NCBI GenBank assembly: GCA_051654905.1
Contig: JBOFYY010000158.1
Span: 1-64,000, forward strand
DNA from: JBOFIQ01 sp051654905
Lineage (GTDB): Bacteria; Actinomycetota; Actinomycetes; Propionibacteriales; Propionibacteriaceae
Direction of reading: 5' to 3'
Length of the DNA: 64,000 nt
Notes under the pieces: generated by a model
What the model was told of the DNA's origin: nothing
The model's database searches: none
What the model saw: the letters and a program-made list of their open reading frames with translations, nothing else
Position numbers and translations under genes: made by a program
Shown here: one piece after another, positions 63,009 through 64,000 of the stretch
Layout of the letters: each line of letters begins with the position of its first letter
Numbering within the stretch: position 1 is the first letter of the stretch

Positions 63009-64000
63009 TTCTTCTCCTCATTATTCATGTCAGATTGCTTATCGCGGTCCGCTTGGACAGCTGGATGAATATCTCCCGAAGCAGCTTTAGCTACTTCGTC
63101 CCACTTGGTGTCAGGTTTACGGTCAGCTACCCAACCTTCAACATTACGCTGCCGACCTCTTGCTATGGCAAGACCACCGGGGGCAACATCATCGGTTATG
63201 GCGCTGCCTGCTGCTACGAAAGAGCCGTCAGCAATATCAACTGGACCTACAAGTACTGAGTTTGAGCCAATAAAACTATTCTTCCCAACATGGGTCTTCC
63301 ACTTATTGGCACCGTCGTAATTAGCAAAAATTGTTCCAGCACCAATGTTGGCGCCTTCATCAATGATGGCATCCCCGGCATAGCATAAATGCGGCACCTT
63401 AGCCCCTGGAGCAATAACGGTGTTCTTCGTCTCTACGAAAGTACCGATCTTCCCAGATTCGCCAAGCTGAGTTCCTTGACGTAGATACGCAAATGGCCCC
63501 ACATTGGCGCGAGCCCCAATAATTGCCCCTTGCCCAACTGACCGTATGATACGAGCACCTTCTCCCACCTGGCAGTCGGTAAGTGTAGTGTCTGGGCCGA
63601 CAACTGCACCTGCAGCAATCTGCGTAGCGCCTTCTAGCATCGTCCCCGGTAGCAAAGTTACGTCTGCTGCTAACTGCACCGATGCGTGGATCCACGTAGT
63701 TGCTGGGTCAAGAATCGTAACGCCTTCTCGCATCCAACGTTGTGTGATACGACGGTTCATCTCTTTGTTCATCGCAGCCAGCTGAACGCGATCATTTACG
63801 CCTTCGGTCTGCCATAGATCTTCTGTCAGATAGCCCGCAACCCGACCGCCATCTTGCCGAGCAATTGAGATCATATCGGTGAGATAGTACTCGCCTTGAG
63901 CATTATCGGAACGAAGTTTGCCAATACCGTTACGCAAAACAGCAGCGTCAAAAACGTAGATACCTGAGTTAATTTCACAAATTTCTGCGGTCGCTTCATC
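63005..64000 (-). CDS. glmU: Bifunctional GlmU (N-acetylglucosamine-1-phosphate uridyltransferase/acetyltransferase), 3' part
   Basis: Makes UDP-GlcNAc for peptidoglycan. The window holds only the C-terminal about 331 residues; the frame stays open to the right edge (codons ...EINSGIYVFDAAVLRNGIG at 63919-63981). The rest of the uridyltransferase domain, with DAQGEYYLTDMISIA-like text, lies in this part and further upstream. The left-handed beta helix of the acetyltransferase follows, with GVTILDPATTWI, NVGPFAYLRQGT, VETKN, HLCYAGDA, NIGAGTIFANYDGANK and GRQRNVEGW. Partial only because of the window edge. prs overlaps its stop. Confidence 0.95.
   Translation of the reverse strand, partial: DEATAEICEINSGIYVFDAAVLRNGIGKLRSDNAQGEYYLTDMISIARQDGGRVAGYLTEDLWQTEGVNDRVQLAAMNKEMNRRITQRWMREGVTILDPATTWIHASVQLAADVTLLPGTMLEGATQIAAGAVVGPDTTLTDCQVGEGARIIRSVGQGAIIGARANVGPFAYLRQGTQLGESGKIGTFVETKNTVIAPGAKVPHLCYAGDAIIDEGANIGAGTIFANYDGANKWKTHVGKNSFIGSNSVLVGPVDIADGSFVAAGSAITDDVAPGGLAIARGRQRNVEGWVADRKPDTKWDEVAKAASGDIHPAVQADRDKQSDMNNEEKK

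Overview
The window is a stretch of chromosome from a high-GC-phylum Gram-positive bacterium (Actinobacteria). It most resembles a moderate-GC member of the Actinomycetaceae (Actinomyces/Arcanobacterium/Gleimia-like); the genus is an inference. The reasons are a monomeric NADP isocitrate dehydrogenase, a GuaB3 paralogue next to guaB, a GT-C mannosyltransferase of the MptB type, DUF501 and DUF6350-like proteins, PspC-domain histidine kinase signalling, a groESL operon under CIRCE control, and the block mazG-lipoprotein-eno-ftsB/divIC-DUF501-ppx together with pth, rplY, prs, glmU and mfd. This block is characteristically clustered in actinobacteria. Most genes lie on the minus strand. I see no insertion sequence, prophage or CRISPR array.

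Layout, left to right. 1-6.0 kb: a nucleoside uptake operon (BmpA lipoprotein, ATPase, two permeases) ending in cytidine deaminase. 6.1-10 kb: an APH-fold kinase-like protein, a CNNM/CorC-type membrane protein and an orphan AT-rich UDP-sugar dehydrogenase. 10-15 kb: icd and mdh diverge from one another, then folD, an acetyltransferase-like gene and a DUF6350-like membrane protein. 16-24.6 kb: a membrane-anchored protein with two probable sensor domains, an M23 endopeptidase, PcrA helicase, and a two-component system facing two PspC-domain membrane proteins. 24.6-29 kb: guaA, guaB3 and guaB. 29-33.9 kb: mptB, groEL, groES (two CIRCE operators around a readable promoter) and an MFS exporter. 34-38.3 kb: the tsaE-tsaB-rimI-tsaD tRNA t6A cluster, followed by a Nudix and a methyltransferase gene.

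38.3-46.6 kb is the most accessory part. It holds a YbjN-like protein with a small membrane partner, a decayed HExxH metallopeptidase lipoprotein gene carrying a frameshift and a stop, and a c-di-AMP (ydaO-type) riboswitch in front of a secreted CHAP hydrolase. A lipoprotein, a CoA-transferase/hydrolase, a YpfJ-type metallopeptidase, a second Nudix protein and a BI-1 family protein follow. 46.7-51.4 kb: a tRNA with a UAA anticodon but no long variable arm, then ppx, DUF501, ftsB-like, eno, mazG and a lipoprotein. 51.4-55.8 kb: a compact PTS locus (Enzyme I, one EIIBCA permease, HPr). 55.9-64 kb: mfd, a PrsW-like protease, pth, rplY, prs and the 3' part of glmU, which runs off the right edge.

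Functionally the window is a housekeeping core: purine salvage and synthesis, PRPP supply, UDP-GlcNAc supply, glycolysis, tRNA modification and chaperones. Cell-envelope maintenance genes are interspersed. The points most worth checking are the riboswitch-controlled CHAP hydrolase, the short-armed UAA tRNA, the decayed metallopeptidase, the PspC signalling module and the orphan tandem sensor-domain protein.
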